Source: Arachnopeziza araneosa (Eukaryota > Ascomycota > Leotiomycetes > Helotiales > Arachnopezizaceae). Taken from it: 64,000 nucleotides of DNA. The stretch lies in contig QYAI01000086.1 in the NCBI GenBank assembly GCA_003988855.1, positions 51,768 through 115,767 on the forward strand, written 5' to 3'. The notes beneath the pieces are model-generated. The model ran no database searches. It was not told where the DNA came from and saw only the letters and a program-made list of their open reading frames with translations. This document shows, piece after piece, positions 31,401 to 45,067 of this stretch (its first letter is position 1; each line of letters opens with the position of its first letter). Position numbers and translations under genes: made by a program.

Positions 31401-34400
31401 TTTCTTCAACACTCGATCCCACATGTCGATTGATAAAGATGGACTATATTTTCGTTCCTCTTCATCGCCTGCTGACAGTTAATATATTTAGCATTGCGTG
31501 TGAGGATATTGGACATACTTAGCCACCATCCTGGAAGCAACCCAAATACGAGAAATAGATCCTGCGGATCTTGCGTGGTCTCCATAAGTATCAGTTTTCC
31601 TCCTGGCTTTAAGAGACTTCGTACATTTGCCATAGTATGCTCCATATTTTTTGTTGCGTGCAACACTTGGCAAGCGATAATGAGATCGTATGTTTCCACC
31701 TCAAACCCTTGTGCGACTAGATCTTGTTCAATGTCGAGCTTTTTGTACTTGACTAAACCCTCCCAATCTTTGAACTTTTCCTTCGCTGCTTCAAAAAAAC
31801 CAGCTGAAATATCAGTAAAATCATACGAAGCAGCAAGCGGGCCAACGCCACACTTGTCATCGCCCAGCGCAGTCAAAACATATGTTGTTGTTCCGCCAGT
31901 TCCTGCACCTATTTCGAGGATTTTGGCTCTTGGATTTTTGTGTGCAAAATGTTTGACTAATTCGCCCACCTTTTGACTTGACCGACCCCACTTGAGTGCT
32001 TCGAGGTAATACTTGTGCAAAAGTTTGTCCTCTAGCATGAGCTCTAATGGATTCACCTCGCGTCTCAGGATTGATGTGATTTGGGGGCCAAGATGGCATA
32101 TCATCTCTCCGTTCACGCTTGCAGCTTTGGCTCTATGCAAGAGTTGTTCCTGCGCTTCTGGGCTATCATTGACCCATTCTGAGCTATTGAAAGCTAGCTT
32201 GTTTTGCTTTGCAAGCTCAGATTGAAGCTTCATCCATAGGTAAAGCTTTTCGTGATGCGGTTTCAATTGTTGCACGTCTGCGTCTGTCAAACTCGCGAGT
32301 GTACTGTTGATGAAGTAAGTAGAGAGGCGTTTCAAGTCCAGGATAATCTCGGCCTCTGATAGCTCCATAACTGATTGCAACTGCATCTTGAAGTACTTGG
32401 GATCAGTGAAGGAGAGATCTGGCGCCCACTTGAGGGTTGCAAGTTTCTCTTCCTCATACGGATCGGCCTTTTGAGAAATAACGGTACCGAGTGATTGGGT
32501 AGCATAATTATCCATTTTCAGTACTGGATCATTACTTTGGTCTCCTTCGCCACTCATCACAACGATGTTAGAGTTACTGCTTTGTCGAGTGGCTTTTTCT
32601 GTGTCACAGTACGCATTGAAAGTGTGCCCGACATCATTTGGGATGCTATGTGCAACATAGAGTCTTTTGATTGACCTAGGGACAAGTGGTGTTGATAATT
32701 GTGTTCCAATTCCAGGCATGGCACAATACCCAGCCCCTGCTGCTTGAAAGATGGAGTCGAGTGTTGTTGGATGTAAAACATGATTGTGCTGGTATCGACT
32801 CGGCATTGTGGCAACTACATTGGCAACTGAAAACTCCGTGAGAGACTTGTGGCTTTGAGCCTTCGTGCTTTTCAAGTTCTGGAAAATTGGACCGTGACGA
32901 ATTCCCACTGAATATAAACTCTGATAAACGTCTTTAGGGTTGATATACCTCTTGTAATCAGCTGCACTTGAATGTCCAGCCAGCTGAGAAAATGCAGATG
33001 TAGGAGGACTCCATTTTGCTTTATCATCACCAGGCAAAACCGTTTCCACACAGATCAGTCCTTTGCAATGTTCAATCCATCTGTTCTCCTTCGTAACGGA
33101 GAACACTTGGAATTCTTTCCATCCCTTAGCATAAATCGCCTTTTCGCTGCAGGTTCGTATTGTCATCTGGACCTCAACACCTTCGCTGGTATCCGGTACG
33201 ACTAATCCCAATGTGAAGTCGATATCACGCAATTTATATCCAATAACGTGCTTATCATCGGCCCTCGCAATTTGGTTCATGCCCTCAATTGCCATACAAA
33301 TATAACCGGCGCCCGGGTAGAGGATCTGAGACTGTACAACATGATCTCGAAGCCAGGGAAGGTCTATGAGGCGGATTACATATTTCCACGAAGGTGTGAT
33401 CATATTTGTTCCAAGAACAAAAGATCCAAGCAAATCATGAGGTGCCTCGGAACGATGTCTGTAGACCTGGTTGATTCTTGGCTCGGTCCAATAGCGCTTA
33501 TTGTGATTCCAAGGATAATTTGGTAGATCGTGGATCACTGAAAGGCTATTTTCACCGAACGGGAAATTGATTGACTTCATATCGACAGGATACCCAGAAC
33601 GAACTAAGTCGCAAGCCAACGTTTGCATGGTATCTACTGCATTCTTCTTTCGAACTAGCGACGGGAAGTACGAGATTTTGGAATTCTTGAATTCTGGAAG
33701 TGCGAGTATTTCTGCAACAGGACCAGAAAGTGCTGCATGAGGTCCAATCTCAATGACCATATCAATGCTCGAGGTAGTCGAAGAAGGTGTCTCGAAACAC
33801 ATATTGCAGAATGATTGCACAAACTTGACCGGTTCGGTTAAGGATGTGACCCAATGTTGCGGACCGCTGATAAGCTTGCCTGAAGTCTCTCGCTTTCCGG
33901 TCGTTGGTGATGAAAAGATGATACTTTGATTTATACGTCCATCTGGTTTGATAAGGTTTTCGAGCCAGGCTAGATATGGAGCAGCAAGAACTTCCATATG
34001 ATGGGAATGGTACGCAGCATTGATTTTGAGGCGCCGGGCGAAGATGCCATCGACCACAAGTATCTTCTCCAACTCTTCTACAGCCGGAACATCGCCGGAT
34101 ACCGTGACGCTCGTTGGGCTGTTGAAACATGCTATCACTACTTGGCCTGATGTAACACGCGAGATGTACTTCTGGGCATCATCAGCACCTAAGCCTACAG
34201 CGACCATGCCACCATCGCGGCTGAAAGGATCTTTTCTTCCTGCGACTTGACCGCGCGCATAAGCAACGCTCATTGCTGCACGCAAAGAAAGGGCCCCAAC
34301 TGTGTAAGCAGCTGCAATCTCTCCGCTAGAGTGACTTGTGACAGCCGAAGGTGTGACGCCCCAAGATTGCAGCAGTCGGACGAGGCCGATTTGAATGACG

Positions 34401-36813
34401 GATGTAAGAGGTGTGCTCATAACGAGCTCGTTGACTCTTGTGGATTCAGCGTCTCGATCTAACTCGTCTAGCTTTCTTATCAGTCTTCAACGCTCTCTCT
34501 GAATTAGTCATAAGATTCATTACCAATCAGTGACCATGTAGACCCAAGCTCCTTCAGATAACCTTCAGCCTCTAAAACAGACTGCTTAAACACTGGATAT
34601 GCTTCGATTAGTTCTCGGCCCATCGCATACCACTGAGAACCTTGCCCCGTGAAAACGAATCCAACCTTTGGTGGTTCATTGCTCCGAGCAGGTTTCATTT
34701 TACCAGACTCTAAAGCCTTGATCATCTCTGATACGCTTCTAACTGAATGTGCAGCAGCCCAGGGCAAAGTCGAGCGGCGTTGTCCTAGAGTATATATCAA
34801 ATTGTCAAAGAAAGATTCCGTATCCTCGACTTTACCGCTCTCTAGATAATCTTTCAAATTAGACGCCATGACTACCGCAGCTTGTTCATCTCTACCACTG
34901 AGCTTAATGACTCTCGATTTAAGTTTCTCGTGGTTGTCTTTGTAAGAACTAGTTTCATTTTTTTCTCCATTTTGCAAATAATGGCAAGTTTTAACGATAA
35001 TACCGTCATTTTTCTCCCCAATTTTCTCTACAAGCACGGTAGAATCGTTGGCGCTACTTACATGAGGGTAGCCGTTATTGCCATTGGTGTGGCCATTGGT
35101 GTGGCCATGAGTCCCCGTTTCGCTGTTTGCTTTACTTCGACTCGCCATAAATGATTGATAACTTTCCATAATAACGTGCTGGAATTGTTTAGTTTGAGTA
35201 TTTATTTCAAAGAAGGATAAATACCGCATTCGCACCACCATACCCGAAGTTATTTATCGATGCCCGGCGTATGCCTTCGACTTCAGGCCAAGTCTCAACC
35301 TCTCTAGGAACCTGTGTGATCGTTAATATTTGTCGTAGCAAAGGTCAGAAAAAGAATGACCTTCAAATTCCACTCATCTAGATGTATCTTTTCATTCGAC
35401 TTCTCAAAATTTATGCTTGGTGGAATGAGCCCTCTTTCAAGACACAAAGCAACTTTCATAATGGCTGCAACGCCACTGGCTGTCTCACAATGGCCTAGAT
35501 TCGTTTTCACAGAACCTATGAGTAGCGGTTGATCCGGCGTTCTCGATTCTCGAAAAACCGAAGCGATGGCTCTAACCTCTATCGGATCACCTGTTGGGGT
35601 ACCTGTGCCATGAGTCTCAAAATAGGTTGTTTCCGACAGATCCAACCCAGCTCTCTGATAGCAAAGTCGGATGAGCTCTTCTTGTGCTTCTTGGCTTGGT
35701 GTGGTGATGGTTTCGGTTTTTCCGTCTTGGTTCACTGCACTTCCTCGAATGATCGCACGAACTGGGTCACCATCTCGAAGTGCATCATCGAGCCTTTTGA
35801 TGATCACTGTGACTGATCCTTCCCCGCGACCGTATCCATTAGCTCGGCTGTCAAAAGCAAACGATTTACCGTCTGGAGAAAGCAACCTATGAAGTAGTTA
35901 GGTCCAAGAGTTTTCAATAATTATTACTACTTACGTCAAAGACGACATGACAAAAAAGTTATCTGGATTTATCATAATATTCGCTCCTCCAACGATCGAC
36001 ATATCAGATTCTCTACTACGTAGATTCTGGCATGCTTGGTGAAATGCTGTGAGGGATGTCGAACAACCAGTGTCAATAGTCATACTTGCTCCTCTAAGAT
36101 CAAAGAAATGAGATAAACGATTGGCAGCCATAGCACCCCCAGTTCCCATAAGTAAAGACCGCGACAGTGTCTCTGGATCCTTGAATTGAGCGTCATAGTA
36201 GTCTCGAAAGAAGCACCCTGCAAAAACGGAAGTATTTGACCCTGCCACTCTTTGTAGGGATAGGCCAGCTATTTGCTACGATTAGTTTAATTGTGTTCTA
36301 ATTTATATACTTAGAGTAATCTATACCACTTTCCATCGCCTCATAAGTAGTTTCGAGCTGAAATCGAAACTGAGGGTCAGAATCCTTCAATCGGTCAGTT
36401 CATCTGGGCAGAGCTATCTGTTGCAATCTTCTCACCGAAGCTAGCTCTGACGAGAAATTAAAGAATCCTGCATCAAACAAAGCTATGTCCTCATCTAAAA
36501 AATGACCGCCGATCACATTTGTCTGAGTAAGTAGTTTAATTAGAATAAGTATATGTGATGTTTCATAAAGACCTACTGCGCCTGTTCTGGCTCCGTTTGG
36601 GTGATACATGCCGTCCAAGTTGAATCTAGAGGCTGGAATTTTGCTCCAAGTACTCTTTCCCTCCGCAATTGCTTGCCATAACTTCGAAGGAGTATCAATA
36701 CGTCCTGCAAATCTACAACTCATGCCAATAATGGCAATTGGTACATTAGAATCCATTGTTAAAACCAGTGCGCCAAGATCTGGGTTTCCCTTGGTTGCAA
36801 AAGGACTTTGCAT
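28456..36813 (-). CDS. Highly reducing type I polyketide synthase (KS-AT-DH-MT-ER-KR-ACP)
   Basis: Eleven exons with ten short introns splice perfectly to 2,613 aa. Exon ends run from 36813-36577, 36522-36436, 36384-36327, 36268-35935, 35886-35361, 35311-35225, 35178-34524, 34467-31519, 31471-29700, 29649-29332 to 29274-28456. KS: Cys about 196 (TIDTGCSTSL), His about 331 (ETHGTGT) and His about 371 (NLGHCE). AT: TGQGSQW and Ser about 708 (SHSSGE). DH: His about 1037 (WLRDHVV, then LYPGAGY) and Asp in HPTTLDSIF. C-methyltransferase: ILEIGAGTGG. ER: HAATGAFGQAA. KR: VGGLGGIGRS and the SNYAAG Tyr. ACP: Ser 2563 (GVDSLVAVE). No thioesterase is present, as usual for this class, so another enzyme or factor must release the chain. 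It builds a reduced, possibly methylated polyketide from acyl- and malonyl-CoA; the product is unknown. No lesion was found. Confidence 0.95.
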
Positions 36814-39800
36814 CTACCTACATATACTTTTGACCAGCGTACACTTTTCGTATCAGAACGACATATTTTTATGCCATCCAATGACAAGATTGCGAGGGTC
36901 CTAGGGCTCCGTCTTACAAATATGCTCAGATACCTCCTGCGACTCGGATTCGCTCCCATTCTTTCAGCTGTCATGTACGGCCACCCAAGGTTAATATATA
37001 AAGCGGTGAGTGGGGCTTTGTTAAAATGCTACCCCTGGAGATTCGGGTGCATCTTCTATTAGCGATGTCCTTGGTCCTGGGTACTCGGAAGTAAAATTAA
37101 GTCTCGCGAAGGCGACGCTTAACGCTACCTATTGAATTTATACATAATTCTCCATGTGCAAAAACATTTAACCCTTTTGATAAATCATTTTCTTCAAAAT
37201 AATTACGACATATGCTAGTAGGGTGCCAGAAATAATGAATTTTCAACTGAACCCACCACGTGTATCAAAAGGAGCAGGGTTCGGATCTTTTCCGGAACTT
37301 GGACTTGTGCCCACACTTATCGCGTGGCAGATTCTTATTTTTCAGCATAAGTTGCATAATTTGTTTCCGTCTGTGGTTGCATTTCAAGGTATGATGCCTG
37401 AGGTTCGAAAGGGAGGTAGTACCACCACTAGGAGCTGAAGCCCTAGGATTTGAGCCTACATTTAGCCGTATCTTCCTTTTACTCGTATTAGGGTCGATTT
37501 GGTGTGGGTCCCTATCTTCATTGAGAAAAAAGGTAGAAAGCAAGCAAGCATATTACTCTTCTCGCGCGATCCATTTTTACGTGTTTATTTCCCTTCCCTG
37601 GGTTTCCCGCCGTGAATCAATTTCTGGTTTAAGACAGTCATCCCTGTCTGTCTGACGCTCAAGGGCGTACCACTACTGCTCTAATGTGCCTCAGTATAAG
37701 CCTTAGGCCATATATGATACTCGCTCTCCATAATTCCTGCTCCTTTCTCTCTTCACAGTCGGTGAGATTGATTTTTTACTTCTGAATAACTCTAGGGTGT
37801 AAGCCGCTCGGTCCGCAAGGGCTTATTGCTTCACCGCCTCGAATGAGTTCATTGCAGGACTATTCTAGTGCTGTAAGTCTTATTCGGAAGCTATACATTA
37901 TGGTGTTTAGTTCTTCTGGGCGCCTTATACCGTTGTTGCTTGTAAGACGTTCCGCCTTCAATCCTCTGTGTCTCTGCATAGACTGACAGCCATTAGGACA
38001 GTTATTTCATACATGGTTCGGGGCGAGAGTAAGAGTACCTCCTCCAGACTTCCTAAGTCAAAAGAGATTCAAGATTAGCTTAGCCCAACCACTTTTGAAA
38101 TCATACACTCTAGCTCCACACGTCTCACTGGTCAATCAGTCTCACGATTAGACTCAACTCTCTTGAAATCTGGTATCTAGTATCCCACTTGACTAGTGTC
38201 ATAAGCATGCGCAAAATGTAATCAAAGTTGCGGCATTCGCAATTCTAGAGCCCCTTTGAAGATACCTAGGTAGGCGTCGTTAACAGATCGAGACAAACCA
38301 AGTATCTCCTGTCCTGGAATTGTAGCCTAGTTTTGTGAGACATCCAATCAATAATGGCCATCTTTTGCGAGGCGTTTCTGGCCTTCGAGCAAGCGCATTC
38401 AATACCACACTTAGTTTAGCTCTCCCAAATTTTCACCAAGACACTCCCCGTAGCTTTCAGTCAGATCCTACAAATCGCGTTTTTACTCTGGTGGAGTTAC
38501 GATTGGCCTAGAACTTAGTCATGCGGAACACCACTATCACAACCGAGTGGATAAAAAAGGGTACAAGGCGCATACCTCTATGATACGTGCAACTCGGGTT
38601 AGCCCTTTTAGGTGGTGGCGTAGCAGGACTCGACCACAAGATTATTGTAACACCTTGTCAGCTAATGGGGTCTTGATTTTTTTGCCGCCGATAAAAAGCA
38701 TGTTTCGTTCGTGTTCAAAACATGAAATGTTAAAAAACAAATTGACCTTCAATTGTTTGTTGGGTATATTGCCCAACCAAAAACCAAATTGACAATTTTT
38801 TCAGTTTCGGAGCCTGACGCCACATTTTATTATTAACTTGTCCAATGACACGAAGACTTGATCGCAGTCATTTCATAGTCTAGCTGAATTGTTCACATCC
38901 GGAGAATTTTGTTAAGTTTGATGATCATTCAACCTTGGAGTATATCTTGGACCTTCCCATCTTTTAGCTTTTTTTCAACTGCTCCTCTTTTAAGCCCGTG
39001 TTGTTAATTTCATTCTGGGGAGATGACTACAGAAGCTCGAGATCGGACGGCGGAGCTGCCTTTGATATCACGTTGTTTGAAGGGGGTGGAGGGGGGTTCA
39101 TGGCGCGCTACTAATACAAGCACCCTTCATCCCAAATTCATACCTTCCGAAAGCCTTCAGTTTTCTTCTTCAGTAGTGTTTTGAAGTTCACAAAATCCTT
39201 ATAAGTATCCTTAAGCCAAGGTTTTCTGGCTGAAACAACAACTCTCATTGACTCGTTTTGATCCGAGATGTTCCGAGGTGATTATGTTCTTAGGTGTTTG
39301 CCACCTACCATCTTCTGTAAGCACGAGTCACTGTGCTGACTCTGTTTCACCGATAACAAACTACTTGCTGTGATTACTGACTATTGAATTCCCTAATTCA
39401 GGAGTCTGGAGTCTAACTTTCGGAACTACTTCATCCGCCAGACAAAAACGACATTCCTGTAAACAATGAAACGGATTTCAGGGAATCTTATCAGTTTTTT
39501 GGATATAGCGGCCGCCACGGAAACCATTCTGTCCGACCAATCGAAAAATACTAGGGTTAGCCCTCGTTCGAATGATCTTTGGTATGAGAAAGCTTACCAA
39601 TCCAAATTCAATCTGTGCGATGTCAGTTGTGTGCAGTCGGTCAGAGAGAAAGGCTGTTTGTACTGTATGATATTCTGAAAGTGTAAATTGAGCTCGTTTC
39701 TATTGGCGATAATTTCGCAGACCTGATTGGTATTGTAAACCTCTCGCAATGCATCATGATTATTTCCGGTTACAATCGATCTATTGCTTCAAGATCAAAC

Positions 39801-40541
39801 TCGACTCTTGATCTTAGCTCAAACTTGAAAGTGGAGAAGCTCACGCTGCATATTTGATGGTTAATGGTTCTGAAGAAGGCGCCACTACTTTGAACTCCGA
39901 AGGGCCGATTCTGCCTTCCGTTACCTCGCTAGTTGAGATAAGCACAGTCATATCCATAAACGACTTCACAAAAACCACTGGTTGAACAGATCAACACTTT
40001 GTCATACTGTAAATCATGTTGTTGCCTACCTTTAGATCTGTGACGGTTAAACATCGGCGAGATTATAGATCTGAAAACCCCCATTCAGGAGATTAAGGGA
40101 GACTCGTTCGGACCGAGAGCTAAGCTCGCATCAGATCATCGTGACTGAGGGCTTTTTGCTGCGGAATAGGTCATGTGGCACAGCACTTGCCCTGGAAGAC
40201 CGCAATTTTGTGTATAACAAGATCGAGAGAGAAGGGCTGGTGCGTACTTCCGAGTGTTTATTGGTAGCCGCTGTAACTTGGCAAAAACCCAGTCAGCAAT
40301 TTTCTTGTCCACTTAAGTGTACGCATTTTGTACCTGCCCAGAACCCTAGAAGGTCGCATGCATATCAAATATGTTTAGTATTCCAAGCTGCTCGTAATAG
40401 ATATATTCTAGGCTATTCTTTCAAAGAAGAAACCATTACAAAGTGAGAAGGGCTTGTGCCGCAAAAATACGAAGCTGATTTGAACAGAGGAAGCAACACC
40501 ATCAAAGTTAATCTAATACAAGATTCACAACATCTCAGAAA
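36814..40541. other. 3.7-kb gene-poor gap between PKS and regulator
   Basis: It should contain the PKS promoter and the 5' region of the Zn2Cys6 gene, which are divergently arranged. All frames are short (about 100 codons or less) and without motifs. The stretch 37.5-38.1 kb has a more balanced composition and could be an eroded element, but I see no reverse transcriptase or transposase motif. A small palindrome GTTGGG-TATATT-GCCCAAC lies near 38760. Confidence 0.5.
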
Positions 40542-42431
40542 ATGTTATCGCCAGCATCCTCATCAGGAGCTTCTATTGAGAAGAGAGCGCCGCGACAGCG
40601 ACCTGGTTCGGCATGTGAAGAGTGCCGACGACGAAAATTGAGTTGCGACAGAGATAAACCACAATGCAAGGCATGTTTCGAAGCAGGTATTCAATGCATT
40701 ATTGTTAGCCATCAGTCGCCTCGCGGGCCCAAAAAGGGTCATATGAAAGCTTTGCAGAACAGAATGGGTATAAAATATTGCAATTCGCTTCCTCAAATTT
40801 AAAGCTAATGTTTTAATCGCAGCAATACTCGAAAAGCGCCTTCAGGAACAACAACAAAACGCCATCCCAAATATGCAGTCGATAAATATAAGCACAGTGC
40901 CTTCCATAGATTCATTTCTCGACATGAACGAAACGGCAATAGCATCAACGTCCATTGAGATGAGCCCCAATGATGAGAATTTGTCCATGGATCTCTGTCC
41001 AGATCTCAGGGTACCTAACTTATTGGAGATACCAACATCTTTTTACATCTCTGATATATTACGCACCGACTTGTAAGTTTTTATGTCATTTCAAATAACT
41101 CGTTTTCGTATCTGACATAGTTGCACTTACCAGCGATCAAATATATTTCGAAAGAGCACATCCATTTGTTCCAATCCTCCATCAACGCCGATATTTTTCG
41201 TGGGCGCGGCAGCTTACGAAGACACAATCACAAACATGTTTGCAGTATGCTATGTGGACGTTGGCTGCATCTCTATCCGCCCAACTGCAGCATATCCGTG
41301 AATCCCTCTACGAATGCACACGAAGGATGCTTGACTTAACGGAGCCAAGAGATGGTATTTTTAAAACCAATGATGTTGAGCATGTTCAAGCTAGGATATT
41401 GTTACTGCTTTATGAATTTATGCGAACTAATCATCAACGTGGGTGGATTAATGCAGGGCACTGCTTTCGTTTGGTGCAATTGATGCGGCTGTACGAGATT
41501 GACACACTAGAGAATCAAGCCAGAAGAAATAGTGAATCAGAATCAGAAGACTGGTTAGATACTGAGATCAAGAGAAGAACTTTTTGGATGGCATACTCAC
41601 TGGATCGTTTTATTAGCATACGGGGCGAATGGCCACTGACGCTGAATGAGCAAGTTGTAAGCTACTATATTATTGTTACTATACTCTCTACATCGCTAAA
41701 TTATACATTAGATATCTACTCGTCTTCCAGTACCTGATGAAGAGTTTCAAAAAGGTCGATTTGTTGAGATGGGGTTCTTGTCAGAGGTAGTCATCTCGCT
41801 AGATCAAAGCGGACTTTCTCCATTCGCCGAGTCTATCATTCTAGCAACTATCTGTGGTCGGGCTCTTGCTCATTGTCAACAAACTTCAGTCGAGCAAACA
41901 TATAGTAATACCATCCCTCAGTATTTCTGGGATCGTCACGAGTGGCTTGACACAATGCTCAGGACAAGAATCGGCATCCTTCATCTAAACTATCCACCAG
42001 CAGCTCAGCACTCCGATTCTCTACTTCTTTTTACAAGTATGTTCGCTCAAGCCACCAGTTTATATCTCTGTAAAGTGATAGATTCGAGGAACTGGGATGT
42101 GAGTGGGTATCGGAATCAGATTGCCGAAGCCAAGCAGCAAGCTTCAGTCGCTGCACAGGAGATTTTAAACCAATCTCGTTCTCTAGCACATTTGAGCTAT
42201 TTCAAAGTAAGTCTTTGTAACCACAATAGACTGTCGTCGGAAATTTGTGACTCACTACTTCAGGTACACCCATTTACCCCACTTCCGCTCATTTTATGTG
42301 CGGATTTCTTCGATGCACACCGCTATCTTGACGAATCTTTTGATATTCAACTCCGGGAGGTTTTAAATGTATTGGAGGAAATGACCAGTGTAAATAATCT
42401 GGCCCAAGGTTACTTGATGCCATCAACTTAG
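40542..42431 (+). CDS. Zn2Cys6 fungal transcription factor
   Basis: Five exons (40542-40767, 40823-41072, 41134-41656, 41712-42206, 42264-42431) join in frame to 553 aa. The binuclear cluster lies at about residues 24-51: CEECRRRKLSCDRDKPQC, then KACFEAGIQC, giving C-x2-C-x6-C-x6-C-x2-C-x6-C. A coiled linker (EKRLQEQQQ) follows, then the fungal-specific middle homology region: FDQIYFERAHPFVPILH, MWTLAASLSAQL and RRTFWMAYSLDRFIS. It is a nuclear DNA-binding activator or repressor. It is the first gene upstream of the PKS and transcribed away from it, so it is the best candidate for the pathway-specific regulator, by inference only. The last 57-bp intron is a multiple of three without a stop and may sometimes be retained. 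Confidence 0.9.
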
Positions 42432-44172
42432 GTCGGCACACCCCAGTATCTGTGGTAATCAGAGAATGTGCTGTTAGGCAAATATCATGCATGGCTGGTG
42501 GTTTTGGGCGAAAGAAACCAAATACTGTCAAATATTTTAATATTGTCATTCAGATACTAGAGTTAAAATGATTTTGAGTATTGAGCAATTTGATTGTGCC
42601 TCAAGAAAATGGCAAACCTCAGACGTTTTAATAGCTAACAACAATTTATGATCTCACTCAGCCCAAGAGATTTTTACTTCCAGCTTCAATTATATTTCCA
42701 CCTCAAACAAATCTTACACTACATATATCCTTGTTATTCTATTTAAGCAGTCTTGGCAGACAATGATCCGTACATATTGAACCTCTAAATGCCCACAGGC
42801 CGATGACATTTTGCCACGAAACTCCGGCACTTGAGTCCAGGTTCACTTGGAACGAATTTAAAATGCGCCTCTGCAAAAGATTTCATGGAGAATACTTGTA
42901 CTAGATACACATCATAAAGGTATAATGTACTTTAAGTTTAAGATTGCTCAATAAAAGAGTCAAGTTTTATCCATTTCGTTTCGTCCAACTACTTTTATTG
43001 CATTAAGACTTGCATTAACACTAGCAAGTTTTATGAATGGATATGCACATGATATTAAATTTGTTTCGGTTCTATTACTAGGTACCTGCAAGCTTTGTTC
43101 AACTCGCTAGCACTAGAATTTACTTCTCGCTGTGGGAGTATATGGTACTCAAAAGATACGTTTTTAGAAGAGGAAAAATTTGCTGAAGAATTGATTGATC
43201 ACATTTTTGAATCGGTCATCGTTCCTCTGCATTCATTTTGAGTTACAATTAGTATGATTGGAATATGTACAGTTATCTGGACGAATGCGAGTAGATTCTC
43301 CGTAAGGAAACTCCGCAGCCTTTCGCTGCTTACAGAGTGTCACAGCAAATGTGCTGCGGATCACAGCATCGAAGTCTTTAGCAAACATTCGATCTCAAAG
43401 CACTAATAAGAGTCGCTCGATATTTATGCAATATTTTAGACCTGAGGCATTTACGTCGAAATAATCTTTGAATGCCAAGAATATGAGAACATTTGTGTGG
43501 TTAATAGAAAAGTTTACTCCTTCACCTTGGTTCAACTCTTTTTATACCAGAAATATTACTGTTCACATAAGACTACTGGGTTCAAACTTATAGAAGGAGA
43601 GGATTGTGTTCCTACAGAGTCAGAAATTCATCTTAGCAAGACTAGAGGATGGAAAGGGTAAGGAAATCATACGAGGTGGAAAGATATATAACTGCGAATT
43701 TACAGAAGTTTGTAGAAACAGTAGCTAACTAAGAAATCTCATGATATCAATGATCCCGATCTGAGATGATATCACATTCAGACTTACGGAAGGCAGAGCC
43801 CAGATAATTTGAATCAAGCGATGAATTTCATCATGGCTGGTGCAGCGATTTGAATATTGACTGATCCCTGCCACTTTCCGTTTCGGGAAGTTTTGAAGCG
43901 AAACAATTCGAATTTGTAAGCCCCAAGAAACTTCCCGAAACAGAAAGTGGCAGGGATCAGTCAATTTGCCGGCATATCCCCCAAACATATGACTTCCACA
44001 TTTCTGTGGAATATGGTCCAGATAACATCTTATGCAAAATAGTAATTATGGCTTGAGTAAATTCAGGTTCACGAATAAGATAACGAATTCCAATCTATTT
44101 TGTACTAAATCAAAGTCCAAACATAAGTAACCAGCTAAATTGTAACGACAGTCACCTCACATTTCCCTTCAA
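42432..44172. other. Intergenic with a long hairpin
   Basis: AT-rich with no gene. The 3' ends of the regulator (plus strand) and the SDR (minus strand) face each other. A near-perfect inverted repeat lies at 43857-43964. Confidence 0.5.
43857..43964 (-). repeat. 37-bp near-perfect inverted repeat (hairpin)
   Basis: The left arm 43857-43893 and right arm 43928-43964 match at 36 of 37 positions around a 34-nt spacer. Transcribed from the minus strand, the one mismatch becomes a G-U pair, giving a 37-bp stem. It could be a microRNA-like precursor, a tiny inverted duplication or a terminator-like structure. Nothing here decides which. Confidence 0.85.
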
Positions 44173-45019
44173 CTACCATGGGAAAGATACCCCGTCAAAA
44201 CTGATGAAATTACCAGAGCTAGTATCCCTGGTAGACTTGTCAAGTTTGTCAATAATTCCATCAACACCTTCCTGTACGCTAACCGGAGCTGACTCCATCC
44301 CAATACCAGTTGCAGCGTCATTCCCCATCTAAATATATCAGCGATGTTCATTATCTGGGAAATTTGGGTACTTACCTCGGTTTGAAGCCATCCAGGATGC
44401 ACAGGGGCGACGATAATCTTAGGGTTCTCGAAATGAATCCTTCTAGTTAGGAAATTGAGCGCTGCCTTAGAGGTGCCATATGCGGTACTCTCAAGAGGGA
44501 AATCTCCTTGAAGAGCGATGCTTCCAATTACCGACGAAATGGTGAAGAATTTAGGCTCCGCAGATGCATCCAGCAGCTCAGCTGTAGCCTGGAAGAGAAC
44601 AAGTGGCCCAACCACATTGACCTGGAAGTGGTCGACCAATTCTTTCGCTGGGGTGCTGCGTGCTGGTCCCCATTGATTGGCGATACCGGCATTGGCAATT
44701 ACGATATCGAGTTTCGTGATCTTATATTCAGACTTGAGAGTTTTAACGGCAGCCAAGGCATCAGTCTCAGATACACTGTCGATTTTCACAAGAATGACTT
44801 TGCTGTCTTTGCCATGAGGAAGAGCAAGAAGCGCTTTGGAAGTGACACTGTTTGGATCACGGACACCTGCAATGAGAACATGATTTGGCCTGGTGAGGTA
44901 TGTGGAGAGAAGCCCTTTCCCAATTCCTATGTAATAAATTTAGCCATAACTCTACCAAAGCATAGAAATGCTTTACCTCTGTTCGATCCAGTGATTAAAA
45001 TGTTTGTGGTAGATGACAT
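44173..45019 (-). CDS. Short-chain dehydrogenase/reductase (norsolorinic-acid-ketoreductase-like)
   Basis: Three exons (44977-45019, 44376-44926, 44173-44328) with 50- and 47-bp introns give 249 aa, the usual SDR length. MSSTTNILITGSNRGIGKGL holds the TGxxxGIG NADP motif from the first residues. Then come IVIANAGIA (NAG motif), SSVIGSI (catalytic Ser), YGTSK (catalytic Tyr-x3-Lys) and PVHPGWLQTE. The C-terminus ends SFPW, as in this subfamily. It reduces a ketone or oxidises an alcohol using NADP(H). Relatives occur in polyketide pathways, so a tailoring role for the PKS product is reasonable but unproven. A GTT/GATGTT microsatellite lies 49 bp upstream of the start. Confidence 0.9.
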
Positions 45020-45067
45020 CTTTGAGGATATACTGTTGAGGCTTTATTGACGATGAATTGGTGTCTG

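Noticed and set aside
28456..36813. PKS as a decayed gene because no single frame spans it
   Set aside because: All ten breaks are canonical 46-57 bp introns and the spliced frame is complete with every catalytic residue checked.
38745..38780. Short palindrome as a regulatory operator
   Set aside because: Six- to seven-base arms in AT-rich DNA are expected by chance and there is no nearby gene start.
37223..39678. Eroded retrotransposon between the PKS and the regulator
   Set aside because: Composition changes suggested it, but I found no integrase, reverse transcriptase or LTR pair by eye.
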